From contig JAJOLK010000006.1 in assembly GCA_021173225.1 (NCBI GenBank), positions 62,001 through 126,000 on the forward strand: DNA of 64,000 nt. The letters run 5' to 3'. Below are positions 29,278-39,442 of this stretch, in pieces. The DNA comes from Phycisphaerales bacterium PN19_bin_20. GTDB lineage: Bacteria; Planctomycetota; Phycisphaerae; Phycisphaerales; UBA1924. The position numbers and the translations under genes are program-made. The first letter of the stretch is position 1. Each line of letters starts with the position of its first letter. The notes below the pieces were generated by a model that searched no databases, was not told the DNA's origin, and saw nothing but the letters and a program-made list of their open reading frames with translations.

Positions 29278-30387
29278 ATGGAAGCCGGGATTGTCGGACT
29301 GCCCAACGTGGGCAAGAGCACGCTGTTCAACGCCCTGACCAACGCGGGTGTGTTGGCGGCGAACTACCCGTTTGCGACCATCGAGCCCAACGTGGGTGTG
29401 GTGCCGATCCCGGACCCGCGGCTGGGGATCATCTCGGGCTTCATCAAGACGCAGAAGGTGATCCCGGCGGCGCTTCGGCTGGTGGACATTGCGGGGATTG
29501 TGCGCGGTGCCAGCACGGGCGAGGGGTTGGGGAACAAGTTTCTGAGCCATATTCGCGAGGTTGACGCCGTGCTGCACGTGGTGCGGTGCTTTGCCAACCT
29601 GCCCGGCGGCGAAGAGGTCACGCACGTTGACGGCGGGGTCGATCCGATCCGCGACATCGAGACGATCGAGACGGAGCTGATCCTGGCGGACCTGCAGACC
29701 ATCGATGCCGCGCTGCCCAAGGCGGAGCGGGCGGTCAAGAGCGGTGAGAAGGAGAACGTGGCGCGGCTGAGCGTGCTTCGGAAGCTGGCGCCAATGCTCA
29801 ACGATGCGCAGCCCGCGCGCGGGGTGATCAAGGATCTGACTGATCCGGAGGAGATCAGGGCCGTCAAGAGCCTGGGGATGCTCAGCGCCAAGAGCGTGCT
29901 TTATGTGGCGAACGTGGACGAGACGGACCCGCATGGGCAGGGCGAGATGGCAATGAAGGTGCGTGCGCGGGCCAAGCAGGAGGGCATGCAGGTGGTGCCG
30001 GTGTGCGCGAAGATCGAGAGCGAGCTTTCGAGCCTTTCGGACGGCGAGAAACGCGAGATGCTCTTGGCGTATGGGATGGAGGAGCCGGCGCTGGCGGCCT
30101 TGGCGCGGGCGGCGTACACGCTGCTGGGTTTGCAGAGCTATTACACGGCGGGCGAGAAGGAAGTGCGGGCGTGGACGGTGCCGGTGGGCGCGACGGCGCC
30201 GCAGGCCGCGGGCGTGATCCATACCGACTTTGAGCGCGGGTTCATCCGGGCCGAGATCTACTCGGTGGCGGACCTGCAGCAGTTCAAGGGCGAGAAGGCG
30301 ATCAAGGACGCGGGCAAGATGCGTGTTGAGGGCAAGGGCTATGTGATGCAGGACGCGGACATCTGCCACTTCTTGTTCAACACGTGA
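29278..30387 (+). CDS. ychF: Ribosome-associated GTPase/ATPase YchF
   Basis: This 369-residue Obg-family NTPase prefers ATP and acts in ribosome-linked stress responses. An AGGAGC ribosome-binding site precedes the ATG at 29278. Motifs are G1 [25 protein letters not shown]3 [24 protein letters not shown] in place of the G4 NKxD (the hallmark of ATP preference) and a C-terminal TGS domain ([31 protein letters not shown], ending [14 protein letters not shown]). It lies 183 nt downstream of lepA on the same strand and may share its transcript. Confidence 0.96.
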   Translation: MEAGIVGLPNVGKSTLFNALTNAGVLAANYPFATIEPNVGVVPIPDPRLGIISGFIKTQKVIPAALRLVDIAGIVRGASTGEGLGNKFLSHIREVDAVLHVVRCFANLPGGEEVTHVDGGVDPIRDIETIETELILADLQTIDAALPKAERAVKSGEKENVARLSVLRKLAPMLNDAQPARGVIKDLTDPEEIRAVKSLGMLSAKSVLYVANVDETDPHGQGEMAMKVRARAKQEGMQVVPVCAKIESELSSLSDGEKREMLLAYGMEEPALAALARAAYTLLGLQSYYTAGEKEVRAWTVPVGATAPQAAGVIHTDFERGFIRAEIYSVADLQQFKGEKAIKDAGKMRVEGKGYVMQDADICHFLFNT

Positions 30388-30432
30388 GGGCTGTTCAACG
30401 CGTGAGGGGCGTGGATTCTGGCGCGGCTTCTT

Positions 30433-30495
30433 GCACGCGGGCTCATGCACGCGGGCTCATGCACGCGGGCTCCTGCGCGCGGGCTCATGCGCGCG
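30433..30495 (+). repeat. 14-bp tandem repeat, 4.5 copies
   Basis: The unit GCACGCGGGCTCAT starts at 30433, 30447, 30461 and 30475, with a partial copy at 30489. The third unit ends CTCCT and the last two begin GCGCG. It lies between ychF and the GNAT remnant, just past the remnant's 3' end. A length-variable minisatellite is the simplest reading. Confidence 0.85.
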
Positions 30496-30499
30496 GCGT

Positions 30500-30718
30500 T
30501 CAGAGTGCCGGGCGCATGGCGGTCTCGCCGAAGCAACGGCCATTGACGCCGATGGCGTCGGGGTCATGCCCGATGGAAAAAAAGCCGAGCTTGAGGTAGA
30601 GCGATTGAGCCTCTGACGGGTGGTCACTGATGCCCAGTTGGATCGCGGCGAGCCCGGGCCAGGCTTGCGCGCGGGTGATCGCTTCGGTTATGACTGCGCG
30701 CGAGAGCCCGCGTCGGCG
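30500..30718 (-). pseudogene. C-terminal fragment of a GNAT acetyltransferase
   Basis: The last ~72 residues of this minus-strand frame look like the C-terminal half of a GNAT N-acetyltransferase: RRRGLSRAVITEAITRA corresponds to the acetyl-CoA-binding R/QxxGxG/A helix, followed by WPGLAAIQLGISDHPSEAQSLYLKLGF and a typical end (VNGRCFGETAMRPAL). The N-terminal half of the domain is missing. Upstream on the minus strand the frame runs into low-complexity sequence and a palindromic repeat with no plausible start. I read it as a decayed, truncated gene. A sequencing frameshift is less likely, because no other frame restores the missing half. Confidence 0.6.
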
Positions 30719-30805
30719 GTGAGCAGACGGACCATGGGCGGAGGGTAGATGGCGAATGGGTGAGCGATGACTGAGGAGCGAGGACGGTCGGGCCTGTGGC
30801 CCGTT

Positions 30806-30845
30806 GGAAGGATGGAATCCTGCCCCGCGCAAGGCAGAAGGCATG
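30806..30845 (-). repeat. Copy of the dispersed palindromic repeat (minus orientation)
   Basis: On the minus strand the sequence reads GCCTTGCGCGGGGCAGGATT followed by CCATCCTT, matching the left half and centre of the unit at 4311-4336. The right arm is truncated. It lies where the missing N-terminal half of the GNAT gene would have been. Confidence 0.6.
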
Positions 30846-30879
30846 GCCGATTGGAAAGTCCGCCATACAACGGCAAAGA

Positions 30880-30900
30880 GGCCGGGCAAAAGCCCCGGCC
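30880..30900 (-). terminator. Rho-independent terminator of the 30939-31601 gene
   Basis: GGCCGGGC (30880-30887) pairs with GCCCCGGCC (30892-30900) with one bulge and an AAAA loop. On the minus strand it is followed by TCTTTG. It lies about 40 nt after the stop codon. Confidence 0.6.
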
Positions 30901-30938
30901 CCCTTGGGGCACACCTGCATGTCGATCAGCGGAGCCGC

Positions 30939-31601
30939 TTAGCGGCGACGCCGTGCGAGGGCCAGGCCGCCGAGGCCGAGCAGAGCGACGGCGCCTGGGG
31001 TCGGGACGTTGGTCATGCGGAAGATGAGCATTTCGCCCTCGTCGCTGCCGCCGCGGGTGGGGTCAGGGTCGCCATCGACGTCGGCCCACATCCAGCGGAC
31101 GTTTGGGCCGATGCCCGCGATGGTGCCCCAGGGCTGGGCGCCGTTGGCGTCGCCGACAAAGGTCGTGCGCCAGCGCTCGTTGTCGCTGGCGAAGATGATG
31201 TGGGTGTTCATCTCGGCGAGGGTGGGGACTAGGTCGTTGTCGTTGCGGTTGACGCCGGTTTTGTAGACGCGCCAGCGCTCATCGCCGCTGTTGAAGGTTT
31301 GGTCGCCCAGTGAGATTTGGGCGAGCAGACCCTGGGCGACCGAGTCATCCGACCAGGCGGCGATGTAGATGTTGGTGCCGGGGATGAAATTGAAGGTCTC
31401 GGCCTGAGACCAGTTGAACGGGCCGGGGTTGCCGGCGGCGCCGAGCTCATTGTGCCCGACCATCGTGAGGTTCAACGGCGTGCCTGTGAAGAGGGCGTAG
31501 TGGTTGTCGGCGGTGATGGTGGCGGTCATTTGGATGCCGGCCGAGGCGGCGCTGGTCAGCGCGCCGGCGGCGAGGATGATGGCGATGGTCTTGAGGCTCA
31601 T
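30939..31601 (-). CDS. Second exported protein with C-terminal PGA...RRRR sorting tail
   Basis: The product has 220 residues. A signal peptide (1-21, cut near ASA) precedes a beta-rich body with several Trp residues and an acidic DVDGDPDPTRGGSDEGE stretch that could bind a cation. The C-terminus is TPGAVALLGLGGLALARRRR, the same tail type as in the 9876-10778 product, so the two probably follow the same export and anchoring route. The mature function is unknown; it was not recognised as a known enzyme. AAGGA lies 9 nt before the ATG. Confidence 0.8.
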   Translation of the reverse strand: MSLKTIAIILAAGALTSAASAGIQMTATITADNHYALFTGTPLNLTMVGHNELGAAGNPGPFNWSQAETFNFIPGTNIYIAAWSDDSVAQGLLAQISLGDQTFNSGDERWRVYKTGVNRNDNDLVPTLAEMNTHIIFASDNERWRTTFVGDANGAQPWGTIAGIGPNVRWMWADVDGDPDPTRGGSDEGEMLIFRMTNVPTPGAVALLGLGGLALARRRR

Positions 31602-31841
31602 TGGTCTGGTTCCTTCGGAGGTCTGGTCTGCTGCGTCGGTGACGTTGAGCCAGAAGATGCGATGCGAGCGGGGCGGCGGCCAGCGGTGGTGGCGCGGTTG
31701 CGTGCAACGCGAGCGTGCGGGCCCGGCGCAGGCCGCGCAGTCACATCCAGATTGACATTTGGTGGCGGGCTGGCGGCGGCGCGGGCGGGGTTATGGGCCC
31801 GTGCTTTCGTGCGGCGGGCACTTGCGGCTAAGGTCTGGGTT

Positions 31842-32615
31842 ATGAACGCACGGACCAAGAGCGGCGCTGGTGCGCGAAAGCGGGCGAGCAGGCACGTGGT
31901 GGTGCTGGGCGGCGGCGGCTTCAGCGGGGGCGAGCAGCACACGCTGATTGACGACTTTGTGCTGGGGCTGACGGGGAAGGTCAGGCCGCGGGTCTGCTTT
32001 GTGGCGACCGCCAGCGGCGACAGCGTGGGGTACATCGAGCGGTTCCGCGCCGCGTTTGGGCCTGACCGCGCGCGGGCGAGCTTCGTGAGCCTGTTTGCGC
32101 GCGGGCGCAGGACGTTGGAGTCGCAGATCATGGGGCAGGACGTGATCTATGTTGGTGGCGGGAGCACGGCGAACCTGCTGGCGGTGTGGCGGCCGCACGG
32201 GCTGGACAAGGTGATCTTGCGAGCTCACAAGAGCGGGCGTGAGCAAGGGGGCGGGGCGGTGCTGGCGGGGGTCTCTGCCGGGATGCTGTGCTGGTTTGAG
32301 GCGTGCCTGACGGACTCGTTCGGGCCGGTCGCGCCGATGCGCGATGGGCTAGGGCTGCTCAAGGGCGCGGCGTGCCCCCACTATGACGGCGAGCGCGAGC
32401 GGCGGCCGATGTTTGAGGGGCTGATCGCCGGGCGAAAACTGCCGGGGGGTGTGGCGTGCGACGATCACGCGGCGGCGCACTACAGCAACGGAGAGCTGGT
32501 CGGGGGCGTCAGCGAGGTTCGCGGCAAGGGCGTGTATATGGTGGCGAAGCGCGGGGCTGAGGCGGTGACGACGCCGGTGGCGACGCGGTACTTGGGATCT
32601 GACACGGGCGCGTGA
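31842..32615 (+). CDS. Peptidase S51 family protein (dipeptidase E-like)
   Basis: The product has 257 residues from the ATG at 31842, with AAGGT upstream. It belongs to the S51/class I amidotransferase-like fold: VVVLGGGGFSGGEQH at the N-terminus, IYVGGGSTANLLAVW (the peptidase E GGGNT-like turn), nucleophile Ser in GVSAGMLCWFE, TDSFG, and CPHYDGERERRPMF near the putative catalytic His. Peptidase E cleaves N-terminal Asp dipeptides; close homologues are often of untested specificity. It has no operon partner beyond manA, which starts 41 nt downstream. Confidence 0.82.
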   Translation: MNARTKSGAGARKRASRHVVVLGGGGFSGGEQHTLIDDFVLGLTGKVRPRVCFVATASGDSVGYIERFRAAFGPDRARASFVSLFARGRRTLESQIMGQDVIYVGGGSTANLLAVWRPHGLDKVILRAHKSGREQGGGAVLAGVSAGMLCWFEACLTDSFGPVAPMRDGLGLLKGAACPHYDGERERRPMFEGLIAGRKLPGGVACDDHAAAHYSNGELVGGVSEVRGKGVYMVAKRGAEAVTTPVATRYLGSDTGA

Positions 32616-32656
32616 GGTGATCTGAGCGCCGGTGGCTGGCGGGCCGATAATGGGGC

Positions 32657-33694
32657 ATGGACGAGACGCCGCTGAGCCCGATGCTGCTGGTGCCCGAGCT
32701 GTTTGCGAAGGTGTGGGGCGGCCGCGCGCTGGAGCGGTTGGGGAAGCGGCTGCCAGCGGGCGAGATGATCGGCGAGAGCTGGGAGGTTGCTGACATGCCG
32801 ACCACCAGCGCGTCAGGCGCAGGTGGGCGTGCGGTTCGCAGCGTGGTGGCGTCGGGCGAACTGGCGGGGGTCAGCGTGACGGGTTTGGTGGCGTCACGGC
32901 GTGAGGAGCTGCTGGGCGCGAGCGCGCTGAGCGATGCCGGGGGCTTCCCGCTGCTGGTGAAGTTTCTGGACGCGCGCGAGAACCTCAGCGTGCAGGTGCA
33001 CCCGAGCCCGGCGTACGCGGCTGCAAACCCGGCGTGCAAGCTCAAGACCGAGTGCTGGTACATCATGGACCACGAGCCCGGGGCGGTGATTTACAAGGGC
33101 GTGAGGCCCGGGATGACGCGCGATGTGTTCGCGGCGGCGATTGCGGGTGGGACGGTGCAGGAGCTGCTGATCGCGGTGCCGGCGGTGCGCGGCGAGTGCC
33201 ACAACCTACCCAGCGGGACGTGCCACGCGCTGGGGGCGGGGGTGCTGGTGGCTGAGGTGCAGACGCCCAGCGACACGACGTTCCGGATCTATGACTGGGG
33301 CCGTGCGGGGCGCGAGCTGCACGTTGAGCAAGCGCTGGCGTGCATCGACTTTGGCCCCGCGCCAGCGGCGACGCGGCTGGAGGTTGGCAAAGCCCGCTCG
33401 CGGCTGGTGACGACCGAGTTTTTCACGTTGGATCAGGCGCGAATCGGCGTCGGGACCGGCGCGAGCATGAGCGAGCCGGTGGAGGGCAACGGCGAAGCGC
33501 GTGGGCAGCGCGGGCGGTGCCGTGTGGTGGTAGCGATCAGCGGCGAGGTGACGTTGATCAGCACGGGGGCGATGTTCCGGCCGGTGCAGGTTCGCGCGGG
33601 AGAGACGGCGCTGGTGCCGGCAAGCGTTGCGGGCGCGACGCGGGTTGAGTCTGTCGACGGCGGCGAGGTGCTGATAGCGTGCGTGCTGGGGTGA
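32657..33694 (+). CDS. manA: Type I mannose-6-phosphate isomerase
   Basis: The enzyme interconverts fructose-6-phosphate and mannose-6-phosphate and needs Zn2+. The product has 345 residues, the compact type I form. The zinc-site residues are recognisable: Q and H in SVQVHP, E in LKTECWY and H in GTCHALGAGVLVAEVQ. DTTFRIYDWGR is also typical. The C-terminal third is a cupin-like beta domain (VVVAISGEVTLIS to RAGETALVPAS). It follows the S51 peptidase gene by 41 nt on the same strand. Mannose supply for glycans or GDP-mannose is the likely role. Confidence 0.9.
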   Translation: MDETPLSPMLLVPELFAKVWGGRALERLGKRLPAGEMIGESWEVADMPTTSASGAGGRAVRSVVASGELAGVSVTGLVASRREELLGASALSDAGGFPLLVKFLDARENLSVQVHPSPAYAAANPACKLKTECWYIMDHEPGAVIYKGVRPGMTRDVFAAAIAGGTVQELLIAVPAVRGECHNLPSGTCHALGAGVLVAEVQTPSDTTFRIYDWGRAGRELHVEQALACIDFGPAPAATRLEVGKARSRLVTTEFFTLDQARIGVGTGASMSEPVEGNGEARGQRGRCRVVVAISGEVTLISTGAMFRPVQVRAGETALVPASVAGATRVESVDGGEVLIACVLG

Positions 33695-33741
33695 GCCCGA
33701 GTTTTCGCGCGTGCCGCTCGCGGGCTGGGCCGCTGGTGTGG

Positions 33742-34374
33742 CTAGCGAGGCGATTGGGCGTAGGGGTCAAAGAGCGAGTCGGGCCGCGGCGCGTCGGCAT
33801 CTGTGTTGGTGCCGGGGGGCTGGTTGTTGGCGGCGAGTGGCCCGCGGTTGCCGGGCGTGTAGCCAAGGCGAGCGAGCATGTCGCGCATGATGACGCGTGA
33901 TTCTTCTTCATGGCCCCAAGGGTCAACGCGGACGAACAGGCGGGTTTTGCTGGGCGTGAGTCGCCAGGCGATGAGGGTTTCTTGGATCCAGCGGGCGGAG
34001 CCGCGCTTGCCGCGGAGCTGCGCGGGCTCTTCGAGCGTGCGATCAGCGCTGTCTATCGAGTAGCCGCGGGCGCGGAGCGTGACGGCGGCGAGGGCCGCGA
34101 GCTGGTCGTTGGAATAGCTTGGCGGGAGGTTGGCCTGAAGCGTCCCGGCGGCGTAGATGACGCTGACGCCGGTGGCGTCAAGCTCTATGGGCTTGGGCGG
34201 CGTACAGGCGGCGACGAGGCTTGCGGTAAGTAGTGTCAACGCGAGCCTGCCCAGCTTGAGCCGCGCAACTAGCGGTGCTTGCGGGCGGCGCGTGGCGTGC
34301 CGGAGCGACGGCCGGGTTCGACGTGCGTCGGTCGGAGCTCGGTCGGGTTGGGCGGGGGTCTGAGGTTGAGCCAC
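33742..34374 (-). CDS. Lipoprotein of unknown function
   Basis: The product has 210 residues from a GTG at 34374. It contains a lipobox TASLVAAC near residue 57, preceded by a basic segment, so it is probably a lipoprotein. The start is uncertain: this frame overlaps the upstream gene by about 106 nt, and a TTG nearer the lipobox would leave a very short signal. The mature part contains a conserved-looking block (VSVIYAAGTLQANLPPSYSND, LAALAAVTLRARGYSIDS) followed by TRLFVRVDPWGHEEESRVIMRDMLARLGY. No known family was recognised. Coupling with the NYN nuclease gene is likely. Confidence 0.6.
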   Translation of the reverse strand: MAQPQTPAQPDRAPTDARRTRPSLRHATRRPQAPLVARLKLGRLALTLLTASLVAACTPPKPIELDATGVSVIYAAGTLQANLPPSYSNDQLAALAAVTLRARGYSIDSADRTLEEPAQLRGKRGSARWIQETLIAWRLTPSKTRLFVRVDPWGHEEESRVIMRDMLARLGYTPGNRGPLAANNQPPGTNTDADAPRPDSLFDPYAQSPR

Positions 34375-35192
34375 TGTTCCATGCTGAGATCGGCTGGATC
34401 GATGCCGTGACTCAAGAGCCAGTCGGCAAGGTCTGGCGGCATGGACGGCCGGGCGCGCGGTGGTGTGGGGCCAAGGGGCGTCGAAGTGGACGGTTCGGCG
34501 GCAGGAGGTGTGCGGCGGGCGGGCGGCTTGGTCTGATTGGCAGGGCTCGGGAGACTGGGCACGGCTGAGGCGGGTTTGGGGCTTGGCACTGGGCGCGGGG
34601 CGGCGATAGGAGATGGTGGCTGCAGGCTCATGGCGGCCTCGATGGCGGCAAGGTCGGCCAGGTCGCTTGGGGTCAGCTCGGCGAGCCAGCGTTCAAGGGT
34701 GGCGCGGTTGAGCGGGATGTCGGTGGCGAAGGCCGGGCGGGTTGGGGTTCGGCTGCCGGGGGCGACCGGGCGGCCGCGCTGGTGGCTGGCGCGGTCAAGG
34801 GCAAGCTGATGGAGAAAGGTTTCGCTGCGGAGTGTTCGTGCGTGGGCGCGGCCGGCGGCTTTGCGCAGGCGGTGATCGCTGCTGACGACGATGACACGCT
34901 TGGACCTTGCGGTGATCTCGAGCTGGGCCTCGATGAGGTCGTCGGCAGTATGGGCGAGGCCCGCGAACTGCAGTCGGATGGTTGGCGGGAGCGTGGCGGG
35001 TGAGTGGTGCGCGTGGCCGGGGTGGGCGCGGTCGAGGGCGGCGCGGGTGCCGTCGCAGATCAGCAGGGCCTCGCGCTTTGCGTAACGGCTGGTGGCGATG
35101 AGATCGGCCAGGCCGAGCGGGTCGAGCCCGGCGAGCTCTGGTGGGAGCACGCCGGTGACGTGGAGCACGTTGTAGACGTCGACTATGAGCAC
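34269..35192 (-). CDS. YacP-type NYN-domain (PIN-like) nuclease
   Basis: The product has 307 residues from a GTG at 35192. The first ~155 residues fit the NYN/YacP fold: IVDVYNVLH (first Asp), LLICDGTR (second Asp), HTADDLIEAQLE (acidic pair) and VIVVSSDHRLRKAAGRAHART (last Asp), then an SETFL helix. These acidic residues form the metal site of this RNase family; Bacillus Rae1/YacP cleaves mRNA in the ribosome A site. The C-terminal half is a Pro-rich, probably disordered linker ending in a short helical DLADWLLSHGIDPADLSMEQWL segment, which is unusual and may bind a partner. Confidence 0.78.
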   Translation of the reverse strand: MLIVDVYNVLHVTGVLPPELAGLDPLGLADLIATSRYAKREALLICDGTRAALDRAHPGHAHHSPATLPPTIRLQFAGLAHTADDLIEAQLEITARSKRVIVVSSDHRLRKAAGRAHARTLRSETFLHQLALDRASHQRGRPVAPGSRTPTRPAFATDIPLNRATLERWLAELTPSDLADLAAIEAAMSLQPPSPIAAPRPVPSPKPASAVPSLPSPANQTKPPARRTPPAAEPSTSTPLGPTPPRARPSMPPDLADWLLSHGIDPADLSMEQWLNLRPPPNPTELRPTHVEPGRRSGTPRAARKHR

Positions 35193-35477
35193 GGGGAGCC
35201 GGGGAGCACGAGGGGAGGAATGAGGAGGGCGGAGGAATGGGCACGGCGCATCAGGGGCGCGGCTATGGGGGCGCGGAGTCGCGGGCGAGTGTGGTAAATA
35301 CCCTTGAACTGGCTGGGATGGGATTCGTCGGGTTTGTCGGGGTGATGATCGGTGGGGACTTGAACCCGGGCGGGTGTTCGGCTTTACTTGCGACCCTACG
35401 TGAAACCTTAGGGGCTCAGGCCGCGGGCCTGTGCGATTGGATAGTTGGTCCTTCTGCGCTGGAAGAGGTCAAGGTTT
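35193..35477 (+). promoter_or_regulatory. Leader/promoter region of rpsU
   Basis: No gene is supported here. The region separates the divergent NYN gene and rpsU. It contains the perfect short hairpin CAGGCC-GCG-GGCCTG (35417-35431) about 45 nt before the rpsU start, and TTGAAC near 35304 as a possible -35 element without a clear -10. GGACTTGAACCC at about 35357-35368 resembles a tRNA T-arm on the minus strand, but no tRNA could be folded around it. Confidence 0.35.
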
Positions 35478-35705
35478 ATGGCGATCCGTGTGAAAAGCCG
35501 CTCTGGTGAGTCGGTTGACCAGATGATGCGTCGGTTCAAGAAGCTCTGCGAGAAGGAGGGGCTGACCAAGGACATCAAGCGGAAAGAGTACTACGAGAAG
35601 CCCAGCGAGCGTGCGCGTCGTGACGTGCGCAAGGCGATCGGTCGTCGTCTGCGCGAGGCGATGATCGCGGGCGAGATCAAGCCGACGCGTATCAGCAAGG
35701 GCTGA
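35478..35705 (+). CDS. rpsU: 30S ribosomal protein S21
   Basis: This is a 75-residue basic ribosomal protein of the small subunit platform, near the anti-Shine-Dalgarno end of 16S rRNA. The ATG at 35478 is preceded by AAGAGGT. The sequence has the family pattern: ESVDQMMRRFKKLCEKEGL, then KRKEYYEKPSERARRD and a basic helix RKAIGRRLREA. Length and composition are normal. It appears monocistronic. Confidence 0.95.
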   Translation: MAIRVKSRSGESVDQMMRRFKKLCEKEGLTKDIKRKEYYEKPSERARRDVRKAIGRRLREAMIAGEIKPTRISKG

Positions 35706-35734
35706 TCGGGCGTGGCTTCGTGGTGTTAACTGAT

Positions 35735-35754
35735 CGGTGGCCCGTTGGCCGCCG
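35735..35754 (+). terminator. Possible terminator hairpin of rpsU
   Basis: CGGTGGCC (35735-35742) pairs with GGCCGCCG (35747-35754) with one G-U pair and a CGTT loop, 30 nt after the rpsU stop. The T-tract is missing (TGGTAGTG follows), so the call is tentative. Confidence 0.35.
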
Positions 35755-35904
35755 TGGTAGTGTACAGCGAGACGGCCCGTTCTGGCGTTGCTCGCGTGAA
35801 GTGTCGGGCCCGACTGTTGGGCGTCGGCCCGGCCTTGGGTGTAGGACCAGTGTCCAGCCCTGGGCGGGCGTTTGAAACAAGCACACAGCCTCAGGAGGTT
35901 GAAC

Positions 35905-38712
<2,808 letters not shown>

Positions 38713-38751
38713 GGGCGGTAATGAGGCGTGAATTTGATGTGCGTGACACGC

Positions 38752-38774
38752 GGGGCGGCCTGATGGGTCGCCCC
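38752..38774 (+). terminator. Terminator of hppA
   Basis: GGGGCGGCC (38752-38760) pairs with GGTCGCCCC (38766-38774) with one G-U pair and the loop TGATG. It is followed by CGTTTCGTT. Confidence 0.6.
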
Positions 38775-38857
38775 CGTTTCGTTGCAGCGGGCCCCCGGGG
38801 TTTGGGCAGGGCAAGGCCGGTGGTGGGCGTAGGTTCCAGGTGCGTCTTGATGGAACC

Positions 38858-38887
38858 TTGACATGAGCGTTACACCCGCTTCATAAT
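38858..38887 (+). promoter_or_regulatory. Strong sigma-70-type promoter upstream of rny
   Basis: A consensus -35 TTGACA (38858-38863) is followed by an 18-bp spacer and CATAAT (38882-38887), one mismatch from TATAAT. It is the best-looking promoter in the window. Transcription would start near 38894, about 550 nt before the RNase Y start codon. Confidence 0.65.
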
Positions 38888-39442
38888 GGTGGAGCGTTTG
38901 TTGGGACGGGACATTCGGTGGTCCGCACGGGCGGACGCCGTTCACAGGGTTCGCTCGCGGCCTGGGCCTGCGTGCGGGCCCGCCGGGACGTTCGGACGTT
39001 CTTGGCATAGATCTGGCTGGCTTCAACCCCTTTGTTGGGCACTTGGATCGGACAGTTGGGCTTGGCACTTTGGCGGCAGGTTGGGCGGAAGGTTGCTGGC
39101 GCTGGCTCTGCGGGGCGGCTTGGCCGCTGGGCGCTGGGCGTTGGCGGAGCATTGGTGGGGCGTTTGGTGTGGCGATTGGTGGGCGGTCGCGGGCGGATGG
39201 GCCGCGACGCAGGTGCTGAGTCGGGCGTAACAGGGTGCTTCGCGCTGATGTGTGTGTTCTGGCGCGGCGGGGCTGGGCTGAGCGAGACTGGTGTGAGCGG
39301 CGACGGGCGCGTTGAGAGGCCCGGCGGTGGTCGTTCAATTGACGTGGGGCTTGGCGTTGGGCTTGGCGTTGGGATTGGCGGTCGGTGGGGTTGATTGGTG
39401 GTCAAGCCCGGTTCGGAACAACACTTCGATAAAGGGGCGTCT
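38888..39442 (+). other. GT-rich transcribed leader or small RNA region before rny
   Basis: No supported gene is present in about 550 bp. The plus strand is strikingly rich in G and T, with runs of TTGGGC and TGGCG. Near the 3' end is a 12-bp tandem element (GGGCTTGGCGTT-like, about 39345-39380), and many GG/GGG runs could form G-quadruplexes in RNA. The open frames are Gly/Trp/Arg-rich and look non-coding. It may be a long 5' leader of the RNase Y mRNA or a separate small RNA. Confidence 0.4.

Noticed and set aside
30433..30495. Possible CRISPR array
   Set aside because: Direct 14-bp repeats without spacers; a simple minisatellite, and no cas genes are present.
30999..31841. Plus-strand extension of the S51 peptidase frame upstream to 31317
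   Set aside because: It runs antisense through the sorting-tail protein gene; the ATG at 31842 has a ribosome-binding site and starts the recognised domain.
35340..35430. tRNA- or tmRNA-like fragments near GGACTTGAACCC and GGGATTCGTCGGG upstream of rpsU
   Set aside because: Only three T-stem pairs form, no matching acceptor or anticodon arm is found, and no tmRNA tag frame is present.
38886..39394. Trp/Gly/Arg-rich open frames in the GT-rich region before rny
   Set aside because: Low-complexity translation in all frames, no ribosome-binding site and no recognisable fold; better explained by the G/T base bias.
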